64,000 nt of DNA from Spirosoma panaciterrae DSM 21099 (GTDB taxonomy: Bacteria; Bacteroidota; Bacteroidia; Cytophagales; Spirosomataceae), in NCBI RefSeq assembly GCF_000374025.1, contig NZ_KB893172.1, positions 62,001 through 126,000 of the forward strand. The letters run 5' to 3'. The notes below the pieces were generated by a model. That model was given only the letters and a program-made list of their open reading frames with translations, was not told the origin of the DNA and did not search any database. Shown here piece after piece: positions 34,341-43,956 of this stretch. Every line of letters begins with the position of its first letter. Within the stretch, counting starts at the first letter, position 1. Made by a program: the position numbers and the translations under genes.

Positions 34341-34366
34341 GACTTAGCTGGTTTGTTCGCTAAGTC
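34341..34366. promoter_or_regulatory. Dyad GACTTAGC / GCTAAGTC upstream of the small-protein array
   Basis: Eight-base perfect arms at 34341-34348 and 34359-34366 separated by ten bases. It lies in the divergent gap between the first array gene and arfB, so it could be an operator for either. No promoter elements are certain. Confidence 0.35.
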
Positions 34367-34467
34367 GTTCCGCTCCCCGGTACTAGCTTTGAAAAGGAAC
34401 TGGTGCCTGTTGAGTTTGTTCGGTGGAGGGATGGGTTTTTTCTAATTTGTTAGCTACCTTGCCCGGT

Positions 34468-34869
34468 ATGGATGCCACACGATTACAGCCCGAAATTCAA
34501 TACCAGTTTGCTCGCAGTGGGGGAGCGGGCGGCCAGAATGTGAATAAAGTTGCCACTAAGGCTGAGCTACGGTTCAACGTTCGCAACTCGGCTCTGCTTA
34601 CCGACGAAGAACGCGCTGTGCTGGAAGAAAAACTGGCAACCAAACTGACAACGGAGGGTGAACTGGTCCTGACCCATCAGACCGAACGTACGCAACTAGC
34701 CAACAAAGAAAAGGTCACGAAGAAATTTTATCGGCTGATTGAAAAAGCCTTTGAAACGCCCAAACCCCGCAAAGCTACCAAACCCTCCAAAGCCGCTGTT
34801 GAGGAACGGATCAGCCAGAAAAAACGCAAAAGCGATGTGAAAGAAGGTCGAAAACGCGTGGATTATTAG
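34468..34869 (+). CDS. arfB: Alternative ribosome-rescue factor ArfB (peptidyl-tRNA hydrolase domain)
   Basis: A 133-residue protein. It has the release-factor catalytic motif GGQ at residues 21-23 (SGGAGGQNVNKVAT) and a basic C-terminal tail (SQKKRKSDVKEGRKRVDY) that enters the mRNA channel of stalled ribosomes. It hydrolyses peptidyl-tRNA on non-stop ribosomes. The ATG at 34468 gives the canonical start; the frame upstream to 34423 is not conserved-looking. Confidence 0.92.
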   Translation: MDATRLQPEIQYQFARSGGAGGQNVNKVATKAELRFNVRNSALLTDEERAVLEEKLATKLTTEGELVLTHQTERTQLANKEKVTKKFYRLIEKAFETPKPRKATKPSKAAVEERISQKKRKSDVKEGRKRVDY

Positions 34870-35073
34870 GGATGGTTCTATGAAATTTTATGATGTCAGA
34901 TGCTAGACCCTTGTAACTGACAACACTATCGAGTGGGCATTAACTCTAGAAGTAGTATATCAATAGAATCTTTTTTAGAAAATTTTACAATTGACTAAGG
35001 GGTTTTTCTGGAGAAGTTGTCTTGTATAGTATATGATTGACTTTTTGGCGACCCGTTCCGTAAGTCACAGACT

Positions 35074-35760
35074 ATGCAAATTCGTCCCCTGATCCCAACG
35101 TCCGATCAACCGACTCCGGTACCACTTACCGTTCAGGGGGGAGCCCATGAACCCACTGCCTCAACGGAAGCCGCCAGCGCTGATTCTGAACTCTTTATTC
35201 GTCGAGCGTTTGCCGAAAGCCCGCAGAAAGGCTGTGAGTTGCTGTTTCGGCGATACCATCAGACCTTGTGTAGCCACGCTGTTCGGTTTGTGTATTCGAA
35301 AGAAACCGCCGAAGACCTGGTGAGCGATGTGTTCTGCAAGTTCTGGAAAACGAAAGCTTACGAAAACGTCACCTCATCGTATCGGTATTATCTGTTTCGC
35401 AGCGTTCGTAACGAAGCCTACAATTACCTCCGGCTGGAATTTCAGGAACTGGACGATATCGAAACCGCCGAAACGCGGGAAACTGCCAGTAGCCAGCGTC
35501 CCGACCAGGTTCTCCAGTTCGAAGAAGTATTTCGGCGGGTCGAAGATCTGGTCGAAGCCCTGCCGCCACAATGCCGTAAGGTGTTTTTGTTGAGTCGGTT
35601 TGAGGGCAAGAAATACGCCGACATCGCGGCTGAGCTTGGCATTTCCATCAAGACAGTCGAGGTTCACATGGTGAAGGCGCTGAGCATGGTTCGAAAAGGG
35701 CTGAAAGACCATTGGCTCGTTGTGCTGGCGGTTGTCTGGCGGTTGTTTTTCCTATACTAA
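35074..35760 (+). CDS. ECF RNA polymerase sigma factor (SusC-system regulator 1)
   Basis: A 228-residue sigma-70 ECF factor. Region 2 is near residues 55-115 (CELLFRRYHQTLCSHAVRFVYS, then EDLVSDVFCKFWK). Region 4 is near 160-210 with the HTH YADIAAELGISIKTVEVHMVKAL. The C-terminus ends in a hydrophobic tail. About 35 residues precede region 2. It stands 52 bases before the FecR gene and belongs to the SusC/SusD/sulfatase system. Confidence 0.92.
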   Translation: MQIRPLIPTSDQPTPVPLTVQGGAHEPTASTEAASADSELFIRRAFAESPQKGCELLFRRYHQTLCSHAVRFVYSKETAEDLVSDVFCKFWKTKAYENVTSSYRYYLFRSVRNEAYNYLRLEFQELDDIETAETRETASSQRPDQVLQFEEVFRRVEDLVEALPPQCRKVFLLSRFEGKKYADIAAELGISIKTVEVHMVKALSMVRKGLKDHWLVVLAVVWRLFFLY

Positions 35761-35812
35761 TTCATTTCGTTAACCACCCATTCTCTCATCAACCATCAAC
35801 CCGCTCTACGAT

Positions 35813-36820
35813 ATGGAAGCCGAAATAAATAAGGAGTTGATATTTAGTCATTTTGATCGAAAGACTTCACCCCTTCAGCGGGAGATGATCGATCAATGGC
35901 TACAGCAGAAGACCAATGAAGAGCAATACTACGAATGGCTGGAAGAGTGGGAAATGAAGCACCCGCAATATCTGGCGCAAACCGACCAGGCATTCCATCG
36001 CTACGCCACGTTTTTGACCGAGAATCCGCATTCCGACATAACTGGCCTTGCGGATGATACACGCACCCAGCCATTTACGACGAATCCGAACTGGCGGCAA
36101 TGGCTGGTAGCCGCATCTGTGATGCTCCTGCTTGGATTGGGTAGCTATCTGTTTCGCAGTCAGATTCTCTATCAGACCTACCAGACGGCCTTCGGTGAAA
36201 CCCGCTCGCTTCGACTGGCTGATGGAACTACCGTCGTTTTGAATGCCAACTCCAGTTTGCGGGTGCCTCGCTGGGCGTTCGGTCATAAAACCCGCGAAGT
36301 TTGGCTGACGGGCGAAGCCGCTTTCTCTGTTACTCATACGGTTGATGACCAGAGATTTGTGGTAAAAACCGCCAATAAGTTTGATGTAGTGGTACTGGGT
36401 ACCGAATTCTCGGTTTTTGCCCGGAAGCGGGGAGCCAGAGTGGTGCTAAACAGGGGAAAAGTACGGCTGCATTATCAGGAAGGTCAGACGGCTAAACAGC
36501 TCATTATGAAACCCGGCGATCTGGTGACGCTTGATCCGCAGAATCATATGGCCTTAAAAACCACCCAGCAACCGCAGCAGCAACTTGCCTGGCAGGAAAA
36601 ACGATTTGTATTCGATGAAACCACATTACAGGAAGTGGCCTATCTGCTCGAAGAAAATTATGGCCTGCAAGTGGCGATTAAAGATCGGGCGTTGGCCGAG
36701 CGGGTGCTCATGGGGTCGTTCCGGGCCGACAACGTCGATCAGCTTTTACAATCCATTTCAGAATTATTAGACATCAACGTAGTTCGGCAGGGTAATCAGG
36801 TGCAGATTACGGATCAGTAA
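35813..36820 (+). CDS. FecR-family anti-sigma factor 1
   Basis: A 335-residue protein with one membrane helix near residues 98-115 (WLVAASVMLLLGLGSYLF). The N-terminal cytoplasmic part should bind the sigma factor. The periplasmic FecR domain contains FGETRSLRLADGTTVVLNANSSL and the DUF4974 C-terminal domain ends the protein (LLEENYGLQVAIKDRALAERV). It passes the signal from the STN domain of the neighbouring SusC to the sigma factor. Confidence 0.92.
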   Translation: MEAEINKELIFSHFDRKTSPLQREMIDQWLQQKTNEEQYYEWLEEWEMKHPQYLAQTDQAFHRYATFLTENPHSDITGLADDTRTQPFTTNPNWRQWLVAASVMLLLGLGSYLFRSQILYQTYQTAFGETRSLRLADGTTVVLNANSSLRVPRWAFGHKTREVWLTGEAAFSVTHTVDDQRFVVKTANKFDVVVLGTEFSVFARKRGARVVLNRGKVRLHYQEGQTAKQLIMKPGDLVTLDPQNHMALKTTQQPQQQLAWQEKRFVFDETTLQEVAYLLEENYGLQVAIKDRALAERVLMGSFRADNVDQLLQSISELLDINVVRQGNQVQITDQ

Positions 36821-37204
36821 CGCAAAGCTCGCTCAACGCAGAAGGTTAGCAAACTACCGGGTAGAGGCAATGAACTGTTGCTCAGAACCTTTACAATGAT
36901 TTATCGAAAATCAGGATAAACGGCCGGACCGAATAACCGTATTTCTCGATAGACTAATATGTAAAATGCTGATAGTCAATTTTTTAAATTTTTCTTGGAA
37001 AAGGTTTTTCGCTTACTAATCTTTGCCCATCAATTAACAGTACTAGTATGTTTCTGGCACGTTTACTACACTCGTTTATACATTACCCCTGCCCGGATAC
37101 CAGCGTTTGGGCGGCCTGTTCTCAGGAATAAGGAAAGCCTGGTTTTTGATCACTCACATGGCTCATCCGTGTCTGGATGACCCACTTCTTAATCCTTCGT
37201 TCTT
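36821..37204. other. 384-base leader region before SusC 1
   Basis: No gene called. It is A/T-rich between about 36955 and 37030 (runs of T near 36985). This is the likely promoter region for the SusC operon, possibly the target of the ECF sigma factor at 35074. I could not identify the element. A 61-codon frame from a TTG at 36995 is regarded as chance. Confidence 0.45.
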
Positions 37205-40200
37205 ATGACAAATCCGTTACGAAAAACCGTACCGATTGGGTTGCTTTCTGTGCTCCTGCTGGTTGGCCTACGACCCGGCTGGTCGCAATCGGTTGTATTC
37301 GCCAGCAATGTCCAGCAAAAGCAGGTAGCTGCTACGCATGTATTGAACCGTCAGCTCAAGGATGTGCTGAATGAACTGAAAGCGCAGTATGGCGCCGAGA
37401 TTCTATTTGAACTCCGTACTGTAGACGGCATTTCGGTATCGTCGGATAAGCTGAACGCGAAATCGACGCTCGAAAAAAATCTGGAGAATCTCCTGCGCCC
37501 TTTAGGGTTACGCTACAAAAAAGTGAACAGTAATTCCTACCTGATTCTGGCTGAAAAAAAGGCGAAAAAAGTAGCCCTTCTCAATAGCCAGCAGGTAGAA
37601 GCCATTACCACTCAGGAGCCTAGCCCATCAGTTGATAACCCCGTAAAAACGCCAACGGCATTGACATCGATGGGTATTCGGGCGGAAGTAGTAGCAGGTC
37701 CGATTACGGGTACGGTGAAGGGCCAGTCGGGGGAGACCTTGCCGGGTATTAATGTGGTCATCAAGAACACCACTAAAGGTACCAGCACCGACGCCGACGG
37801 AAAGTATACAATCGATGCCCCGGCTACGGCTGTACTGGTTTTTTCGGGGATCGGTTTCACAACGCAGGAGGTGGCGGTTGGTGGTCGTAGTCGCCTGGAT
37901 GTTACGCTGGCAACGGACAATAAACAGCTTGACGAAGTGGTCGTGGTTGGGTATGGTACGCAGAAGCGCGAAAGCCTGACCAATGCGGTGTCCCAGATTA
38001 GTGGTGAAGAAGTTGCCCGTCGGCCGGTTTCCAACATCCAGCAGTCATTGCAGGGGCAATTGCCGGGTGTTACGGTTTTGGATCAGGGAGGTTCACCCGG
38101 TCGTTCAACAACAGCGATTCGTGTTCGGGGGATTACGACCTTCAATATCAACGGGATTGGCAATACGGCGGGCACCAACAATGGCTCGGGCGGTTACGAC
38201 ATGAGCAAAAACGATGCGCTCGTGATTGTGGACGGGATTGAGCAGCGTTTGCAGGATATTAACCCCGACGATATTGAATCCATTTCGATTCTGAAAGATG
38301 CGGCTTCGACCGCCATTTACGGGTCGCGGGCTACGAACGGGGTTGTGCTGGTAACCACCAAACGGGCCAAAGGCAGCAAAGTTCAGGTGGATTACAACGG
38401 CTATTATGCCATACAAAAATCCATCAATACCCCCCACATGATGGACATCGAAGCTTATATGCGGATGCAGGTGGCGGCCTATACGAATGCGGGTTCGGCC
38501 TTACCTGCCCGGTTTACAGAGCAGTCGATTCAGGCATACGTAACGGCTACCGACCGCGAAAAATACCCACTGCCCAATACCTGGTTTCAGACCGTACTCC
38601 AATCGGCTCCCCAGCAGAATCACACCCTGTCGGTGGCGGGCGGTGGCGAGGCTTTACGTACCCGGTTGAGCCTGCGCTATCAGGATCAGGGTGGGATTAT
38701 TACGAATTACAACAGCAAAATCGGGGAAATCCGGCTGAACACTGATTACACCATAACCCCCCGACTGCGTGTGAGTGGCGATATAAACTACCGCTACAAT
38801 TACTCCCAAACCCCTAATGTCGACCCGATCAATTTTCTGTTACACGGTTCGCTCTGGGCGGTTCCCAAATATGCCGATGGTACGTATGGCCTGAGTACGC
38901 AGGGAAATAACCCCCTCATGTATGCCGAAATCAGTGGGCTGAACAAGCGATTTGCCGATTATCTGGTTGGCTCGATTAAAGGTGAATGGGACATTGTGGA
39001 TGGACTTACCTTTTCGACCCAACTGGCAGGCCGGGCCTATTACACCCAGGAAAAGAATTTCGGTAATTCGTATGTGAATACCGATAAGAATACGGGCATT
39101 GTGAAAACAGTGGCCAACAACACCCTGACCGAAGTTCGGAATACCTTGCGGGAGTACACCCTGATTAGTTTGTTGACCTATACCAAGAATATCGGCGATC
39201 ACAACGTCAAAGGGTTGCTAGGGTATTCGCAGATTGGCAACACCCAAAACTTCCTGACGGCCTACCGCGAACGATTCTACAACAACGACATCCAGTCGAT
39301 TGGGCAGGGGGCGAACGATGGTACCAAGAGCAACTCAGGAAGTGATGCCGTGTACGGTCTACGGTCGTATTTCGGACGGATCAACTACGATTACAACGGG
39401 AAATACCTGGTCGAAGTGAATGGCCGTTACGATGGCTCGTCGAAGTTTACGGGCAATAAACAGTACAGTTTCTTCCCGTCGTTCTCGGCAGGCTGGCGTT
39501 TGTCGAAAGAAGCCTTCTGGCAGACGATTCAGCCAACGGTAAGCGATCTGAAACTGCGGGGTTCGTGGGGTATAACGGGTAACCAGTCCGTCGATCTGTA
39601 TAGCTATTATGCGTCTTTGAAAGCCAGTGGGTATGATTTCAACGGAGCGGCTGTGCAGGGCTATCGGCAAACGAGCCTGGCGAATACCAACCTGGGCTGG
39701 GAATCGACTACCCAACTGGATTTAGGACTGGATGCGTCGTTTATGCGGGGGCGTATGAACCTGACCATCGATTATTACCGCAAGCTCACCAACGACATTC
39801 TGCTGAATCTGGACATCCCGGCAACGGTTGGGCTGACAGCACCTCCGCAAAATGCCGGTTCGGTCGAAAACAAGGGCTGGGAATTTAGCCTGAACTACCG
39901 GGGTGCCAAAAGTTCGTCAGGTTTCCAGTATAATCTGGGCGGTAATTTCAGCATCAACGAAAACAAAGTCGTCGACCTGAAAGGCACCGGACCATACATT
40001 CTCGGATCGGATATTGACCCACGCTACATCATTGCCGTAGGTTTACCCATCAACACCTTGTGGGGCTACAAAACAGCCGGGTTGTTCCAATCACAGGCCG
40101 AAATCGATGCCTATAAAGCGACTTATGCTGCCAATACCAAACCCGGCGATGTTAAATACATCGATGCAAACGGCGATGGCAAGATCGACGCCAACGACAT

Positions 40201-40699
40201 GACCAACATTGGCAACTCGTTTCCTAAGTTTACTTTTGGGCTTACCTCCAATTTTTCGTACAAGAATTTTGAGCTGAATCTGCTCTTTCAGGGTGCTGCC
40301 AAAGTCGACACCCGCCTAGCTGGTGCCCTGGCCGAAATGGGAAATCAGGAAGGGTTTACGCACTCGATCTATACCAACAACTACTGGACCCCCGACCATA
40401 CCGATGCCCGTTTTCCCCGGCCACTGAAGTTCGATCTGCGGAACGTAGCGACCTCCGATCGGCTGATTATCGATGGCTCGTATGTCCGGTTGAAAAATGT
40501 TCAATTGGCGTACTCGCTGCCTGGGCCTTTAGCCAGCAAACTGCGGCTGAACCGAATTCGGGCATATGTGTCGGCTACCAACATCTTTACCATTTCGAAA
40601 TTGAACGAGTGGAATCTGGATCCCGAAGTGGGGTCGGGTCGGGCGGTGTATTATCCGCAAACGTCGCTGTATACACTTGGCCTGAACCTGAACTTCTAA
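37205..40699 (+). CDS. SusC-family TonB-dependent receptor with STN domain 1
   Basis: An 1164-residue receptor. It has a signal peptide, an STN (secretin/TonB short) domain near residues 45-115, a CarboxypepD_reg domain (ITGTVKGQSGETLPGINV), the TonB box-like DEVVVVGYGTQKRESLT, a plug domain (RRPVSNIQQSLQGQLPGVTV) and a beta-barrel ending LGLNLNF. The STN domain marks the trans-envelope signalling type, paired with FecR 1. It works with the SusD gene 27 bases downstream. Genes after it suggest a sulfated glycan as substrate. Confidence 0.96.
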   Translation: MTNPLRKTVPIGLLSVLLLVGLRPGWSQSVVFASNVQQKQVAATHVLNRQLKDVLNELKAQYGAEILFELRTVDGISVSSDKLNAKSTLEKNLENLLRPLGLRYKKVNSNSYLILAEKKAKKVALLNSQQVEAITTQEPSPSVDNPVKTPTALTSMGIRAEVVAGPITGTVKGQSGETLPGINVVIKNTTKGTSTDADGKYTIDAPATAVLVFSGIGFTTQEVAVGGRSRLDVTLATDNKQLDEVVVVGYGTQKRESLTNAVSQISGEEVARRPVSNIQQSLQGQLPGVTVLDQGGSPGRSTTAIRVRGITTFNINGIGNTAGTNNGSGGYDMSKNDALVIVDGIEQRLQDINPDDIESISILKDAASTAIYGSRATNGVVLVTTKRAKGSKVQVDYNGYYAIQKSINTPHMMDIEAYMRMQVAAYTNAGSALPARFTEQSIQAYVTATDREKYPLPNTWFQTVLQSAPQQNHTLSVAGGGEALRTRLSLRYQDQGGIITNYNSKIGEIRLNTDYTITPRLRVSGDINYRYNYSQTPNVDPINFLLHGSLWAVPKYADGTYGLSTQGNNPLMYAEISGLNKRFADYLVGSIKGEWDIVDGLTFSTQLAGRAYYTQEKNFGNSYVNTDKNTGIVKTVANNTLTEVRNTLREYTLISLLTYTKNIGDHNVKGLLGYSQIGNTQNFLTAYRERFYNNDIQSIGQGANDGTKSNSGSDAVYGLRSYFGRINYDYNGKYLVEVNGRYDGSSKFTGNKQYSFFPSFSAGWRLSKEAFWQTIQPTVSDLKLRGSWGITGNQSVDLYSYYASLKASGYDFNGAAVQGYRQTSLANTNLGWESTTQLDLGLDASFMRGRMNLTIDYYRKLTNDILLNLDIPATVGLTAPPQNAGSVENKGWEFSLNYRGAKSSSGFQYNLGGNFSINENKVVDLKGTGPYILGSDIDPRYIIAVGLPINTLWGYKTAGLFQSQAEIDAYKATYAANTKPGDVKYIDANGDGKIDANDMTNIGNSFPKFTFGLTSNFSYKNFELNLLFQGAAKVDTRLAGALAEMGNQEGFTHSIYTNNYWTPDHTDARFPRPLKFDLRNVATSDRLIIDGSYVRLKNVQLAYSLPGPLASKLRLNRIRAYVSATNIFTISKLNEWNLDPEVGSGRAVYYPQTSLYTLGLNLNF

Positions 40700-40726
40700 C
40701 CCGATCACTTTACCGACAACAATCCC

Positions 40727-42325
40727 ATGAAATCAATACGTTATTCCATACATCTGGCTGTCCTGGCACTTGCCGTTGGACTGTCGCTTACTGCCTGCGA
40801 CCGCGAACTGCTGGATACCGTTCCGAACGATCGGCTGTCGGAAGATCTGTTCTGGAAAACCGAGAACGATGCCCGACTGGCCGCCAATTCACTCTACACC
40901 GACCTCGACAGCACCAATATTTTTAGCTGGGATGCCCTGACCGATATTGGCCATGTCAATCAACCATTCGATTTGCATGCCTACATCGAGCTGGGACAAT
41001 ACGATGCCACCAGTTCGCGGGTGTATGGCGAGTGGGCCAAAGCCTACAAAGGTGTCCGGGCCTGCAACTATTTTCTGGCCAATGTCGATAAAGTATCATC
41101 GACCAATACCACGCTTATTAACCAGTTCAAAGGCGAAGCGCGGGCGCTTCGGGCCTACCAATACCTCAAGCTGGCGAGTTTGTTCGGGGATGTACCCCTC
41201 GTGACAACGGCTATTTCACTGGATGAAAGCCGGGCTCTGGCACGCACTCCCGTTGCGCAGATCTGGGATTTTGTAGACAAGGAATTGAGCGATGCTGCTG
41301 GGCTGTTGCCTGCTACTTATGCGGCTGCCGACAAAGGCCGGATTACCAAAGGGGCGGCTATTGGGCTTCGGGCGCGGGCCAATCTGCTGGCGGGTCGGTA
41401 TCAGCAAGCCGCCGATGCTGCCGATCAAGTCATGAAGCTGGGCATCTATGGGCTGAACGACTCGTATGAAAAGTTATTCACCTACGCGGCTGAGAACAAT
41501 AAGGAAGTTTTGCTCGATCGGCAGTTTATCAAGGATACGTACCCGGTCAATGTGTTCTCCTATATGGCTCCGTATAGCCAGAAAAGCGCCAACAGTAATT
41601 TTGTGCCGACCAAGGCGCTGGTGGATATGTACGAAACGACGGCCGGTAAACTGATCACCGATCCGACGAGCGGCTATGACCCGGCAAATCCGTACGCTAA
41701 TCGTGATCCCCGGCTTAAGTTTTCGATCTTTCTGACGGGCGATGTGTTGCCGAGCGGCATTACGTTCCGGCCCGAACCGAACAGTGGCACACCCGATGCC
41801 GTTGGCAATACCTACATTGCCTCGACTACGGGATTCAATCTCAAGAAATACATCAATGCGGACGATTACGCCAATCCGGGCAACAACGGCATCAACATCA
41901 TCCTGCTCCGCTATGCCGAAATCCTGCTGACGTATGCCGAAGCTAAAATTGAGTTGAACCAGATCGACGCGAGTGTACTCACTGCCATCAATACGGTTCG
42001 CAATGGCCGTTCTGATGTGAAGCAACCGGCCATCACGGGTACACCAACCCAGACTGAACTACGAGCCATTGTTCGTCGGGAGCGGACGGTTGAGCTGGCG
42101 TTCGAAGGGCAGCATCTGTTCGATATTCGTCGCTGGAAAACAGCCGAAACGGTAATTCCCGGCCCGGTTTATGGCATCACCTATAAAGGAACGGATGGGA
42201 AGCTGACGACGATTCAGGTTGTGGGTATCAATCGGGTGTTCGACAAATCCCGGCATTACCTGTGGCCCATTCCGCAGAAAGAGCGGAACCTGACGCCCAC
42301 GCTCTCGCAGAATCCGGGTTGGTAG
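40727..42325 (+). CDS. SusD/RagB-family nutrient-binding lipoprotein 1
   Basis: A 532-residue lipoprotein with the lipobox SLTAC near residue 24. The early motif DRLSEDLFWKTENDARLAAN, TPR-like helices and the RRERTVELAFEGQHLFDIRRWKTAE block are diagnostic of RagB/SusD. It binds the glycan on the cell surface and lids the SusC barrel. It is the second gene of the pair. Confidence 0.95.
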   Translation: MKSIRYSIHLAVLALAVGLSLTACDRELLDTVPNDRLSEDLFWKTENDARLAANSLYTDLDSTNIFSWDALTDIGHVNQPFDLHAYIELGQYDATSSRVYGEWAKAYKGVRACNYFLANVDKVSSTNTTLINQFKGEARALRAYQYLKLASLFGDVPLVTTAISLDESRALARTPVAQIWDFVDKELSDAAGLLPATYAAADKGRITKGAAIGLRARANLLAGRYQQAADAADQVMKLGIYGLNDSYEKLFTYAAENNKEVLLDRQFIKDTYPVNVFSYMAPYSQKSANSNFVPTKALVDMYETTAGKLITDPTSGYDPANPYANRDPRLKFSIFLTGDVLPSGITFRPEPNSGTPDAVGNTYIASTTGFNLKKYINADDYANPGNNGINIILLRYAEILLTYAEAKIELNQIDASVLTAINTVRNGRSDVKQPAITGTPTQTELRAIVRRERTVELAFEGQHLFDIRRWKTAETVIPGPVYGITYKGTDGKLTTIQVVGINRVFDKSRHYLWPIPQKERNLTPTLSQNPGW

Positions 42326-42328
42326 TGA

Positions 42329-42415
42329 GTTATTGGAGTTAGCACACAGAGAAAGCGGAGCTACACGGAGTTCTTTGTGAATCTTATATCTCTCTGTGAA
42401 TCTTTGTGTAATAAC
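42329..42415. repeat. CACAGAG-type extragenic repeat with imperfect hairpin
   Basis: The 111-base gap between SusD 1 and the sulfatase holds CACACAGAGAAAGCGGAG, TACACGGAG and TCTCTGTGAATCTTTGTGT, with GTTATT at 42329 pairing AATAAC at 42410. Sequences of this CACAGAG kind occur as extragenic repeats in many bacteria. Pairing here is imperfect, so only a repeat is claimed. Confidence 0.45.
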
Positions 42416-42436
42416 CCATCGCCTAAGAGCTAAATC

Positions 42437-43942
42437 ATGAAGCAACTACGGTCTTTACTCAACGTTTTTTTTATACTCCTGCTGGCAGGTGGCTTGTTGA
42501 CGGCGTATCGGCCTCAACAAGCTACGCCTGTCCGTCCACCCAATATCATTTACATTTATGCCGATGACCTGGGCTATGCCGAGTTGGGCTGTTACGGACA
42601 GCAGAAAATCAGAACACCAAACCTGGACCAGATTGCTCGCGAAGGGATGCGGTTTACGCAGCATTACACCAGTATGCCCGTATGTGCGCCCGCCCGCTGT
42701 ATGCTCTTGACGGGTAAACATGGCGGCCATGCCTACATCCGGGGAAACTACGAGATGGGCGGATTTGCCGATTCGCTGGAAGGGGGCCAGATGCCGCTGT
42801 ACCCCGGTGCGTTTACTATTGGTCGGATGCTGCAACAATCCGGCTATAAAACGGCCTGTATTGGCAAATGGGGACTGGGTATGGCCAATACAACGGGCAA
42901 TCCGAATGAGCAGGGCTTCGATTATTTCTACGGCTACCTGGATCAGAAACAGGCGCATAATTACTATCCGACGCACCTTTGGGAAAATGGTAAACCCGAT
43001 CGTCTGAACAATCCCGTCATCGATGTACACCGGAAATTAACGCCCGAAACGGCCACACCCGACGCTTTTGCCTACTATCGGGGCAACGATTATGCCATTG
43101 ATAAGATGGCCCAGAAAGCGCAGAACTTTATCCGGCAAAACAAAAATGGCCCCTTCTTCCTGTACCTGCCATTTACCGTACCCCATGCATCCTTGCAGGC
43201 ACCCGAAGCGGCTGTTAAGGAGTATGCCGATAAATTTGACGATAAGCCGTACTTAGGCCAGCAGAGTTATGCATCAACGCCCTACCCCCGCGCCACCTAT
43301 GCCGCCATGATCACCTACATGGATACGAAAGTGGGGCAGATTATGCAGTTGCTGAAAGAGCTGAAGCTGGACGACAACACGCTGGTCATGTTTTCGAGCG
43401 ATAATGGCGCTACCTTCAACGGTGGGGTAGAAGCTGCGTATTTCAACAGCGTCGGTAAGTTGCGGGGCTTAAAAATGGATGTATACGAAGGCGGCATTCG
43501 GGAACCTATGCTGGCTCGATGGCCCGGGAAAATCAAAGCTGGACAGGTCACGGATCAGGTTTCGGTCCAATATGATTTGCTGGCTACCCTGGCTGATTTG
43601 ATCGGCTATAAACAACCACTTACTACCGACGGAGTTTCGTTTTTGCCGACTTTGCTTGGAAAGCCGACCCGCCAGCAGCAACACCCATTCCTGTATTGGG
43701 AGTATCCCGAAAAAGGTGGGCAACTGGCTATTCGGATGGGCAACTGGAAAGCGGTAAAGACTAATTTGCGGAAAAACCGGGCTACCCCCTGGGAACTGTA
43801 CGATCTGTCGGGCGATGTCAGCGAGACAACCAACGTGGCGGCTCAACACCCTGATCTGCTGCGTCAGTTTGATGCGATCGTCGCCAAAGAACACAGACCA
43901 ACGCATGTCAATGAGTGGGAGATTATCAACCCGAAATTTTAA
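42437..43942 (+). CDS. Sulfatase 1 (S1 family, formylglycine type)
   Basis: A 501-residue exported arylsulfatase-like enzyme. The active-site motif is C-A-P-A-R with Cys near residue 83 (VCAPARCMLLTGKH). YADDLGYAELGCYG supplies metal ligands, and GKWGLGM, FSSDNGA and KLRGLKMDVYEGG complete the S1 signature. Cys must be converted to formylglycine; no maturase is in the window. It removes sulfate from the imported glycan, probably in the periplasm. Confidence 0.93.
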   Translation: MKQLRSLLNVFFILLLAGGLLTAYRPQQATPVRPPNIIYIYADDLGYAELGCYGQQKIRTPNLDQIAREGMRFTQHYTSMPVCAPARCMLLTGKHGGHAYIRGNYEMGGFADSLEGGQMPLYPGAFTIGRMLQQSGYKTACIGKWGLGMANTTGNPNEQGFDYFYGYLDQKQAHNYYPTHLWENGKPDRLNNPVIDVHRKLTPETATPDAFAYYRGNDYAIDKMAQKAQNFIRQNKNGPFFLYLPFTVPHASLQAPEAAVKEYADKFDDKPYLGQQSYASTPYPRATYAAMITYMDTKVGQIMQLLKELKLDDNTLVMFSSDNGATFNGGVEAAYFNSVGKLRGLKMDVYEGGIREPMLARWPGKIKAGQVTDQVSVQYDLLATLADLIGYKQPLTTDGVSFLPTLLGKPTRQQQHPFLYWEYPEKGGQLAIRMGNWKAVKTNLRKNRATPWELYDLSGDVSETTNVAAQHPDLLRQFDAIVAKEHRPTHVNEWEIINPKF

Positions 43943-43956
43943 TAAAACTACCTTTT

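Noticed and set aside
36995..37180. 61-codon frame in the SusC leader
   Set aside because: It starts with TTG, has no recognisable features and lies in a probable promoter region.
43915..43956. Upstream start for sulfatase 2
   Set aside because: It overlaps the end of sulfatase 1 and gives no signal peptide at the N-terminus.
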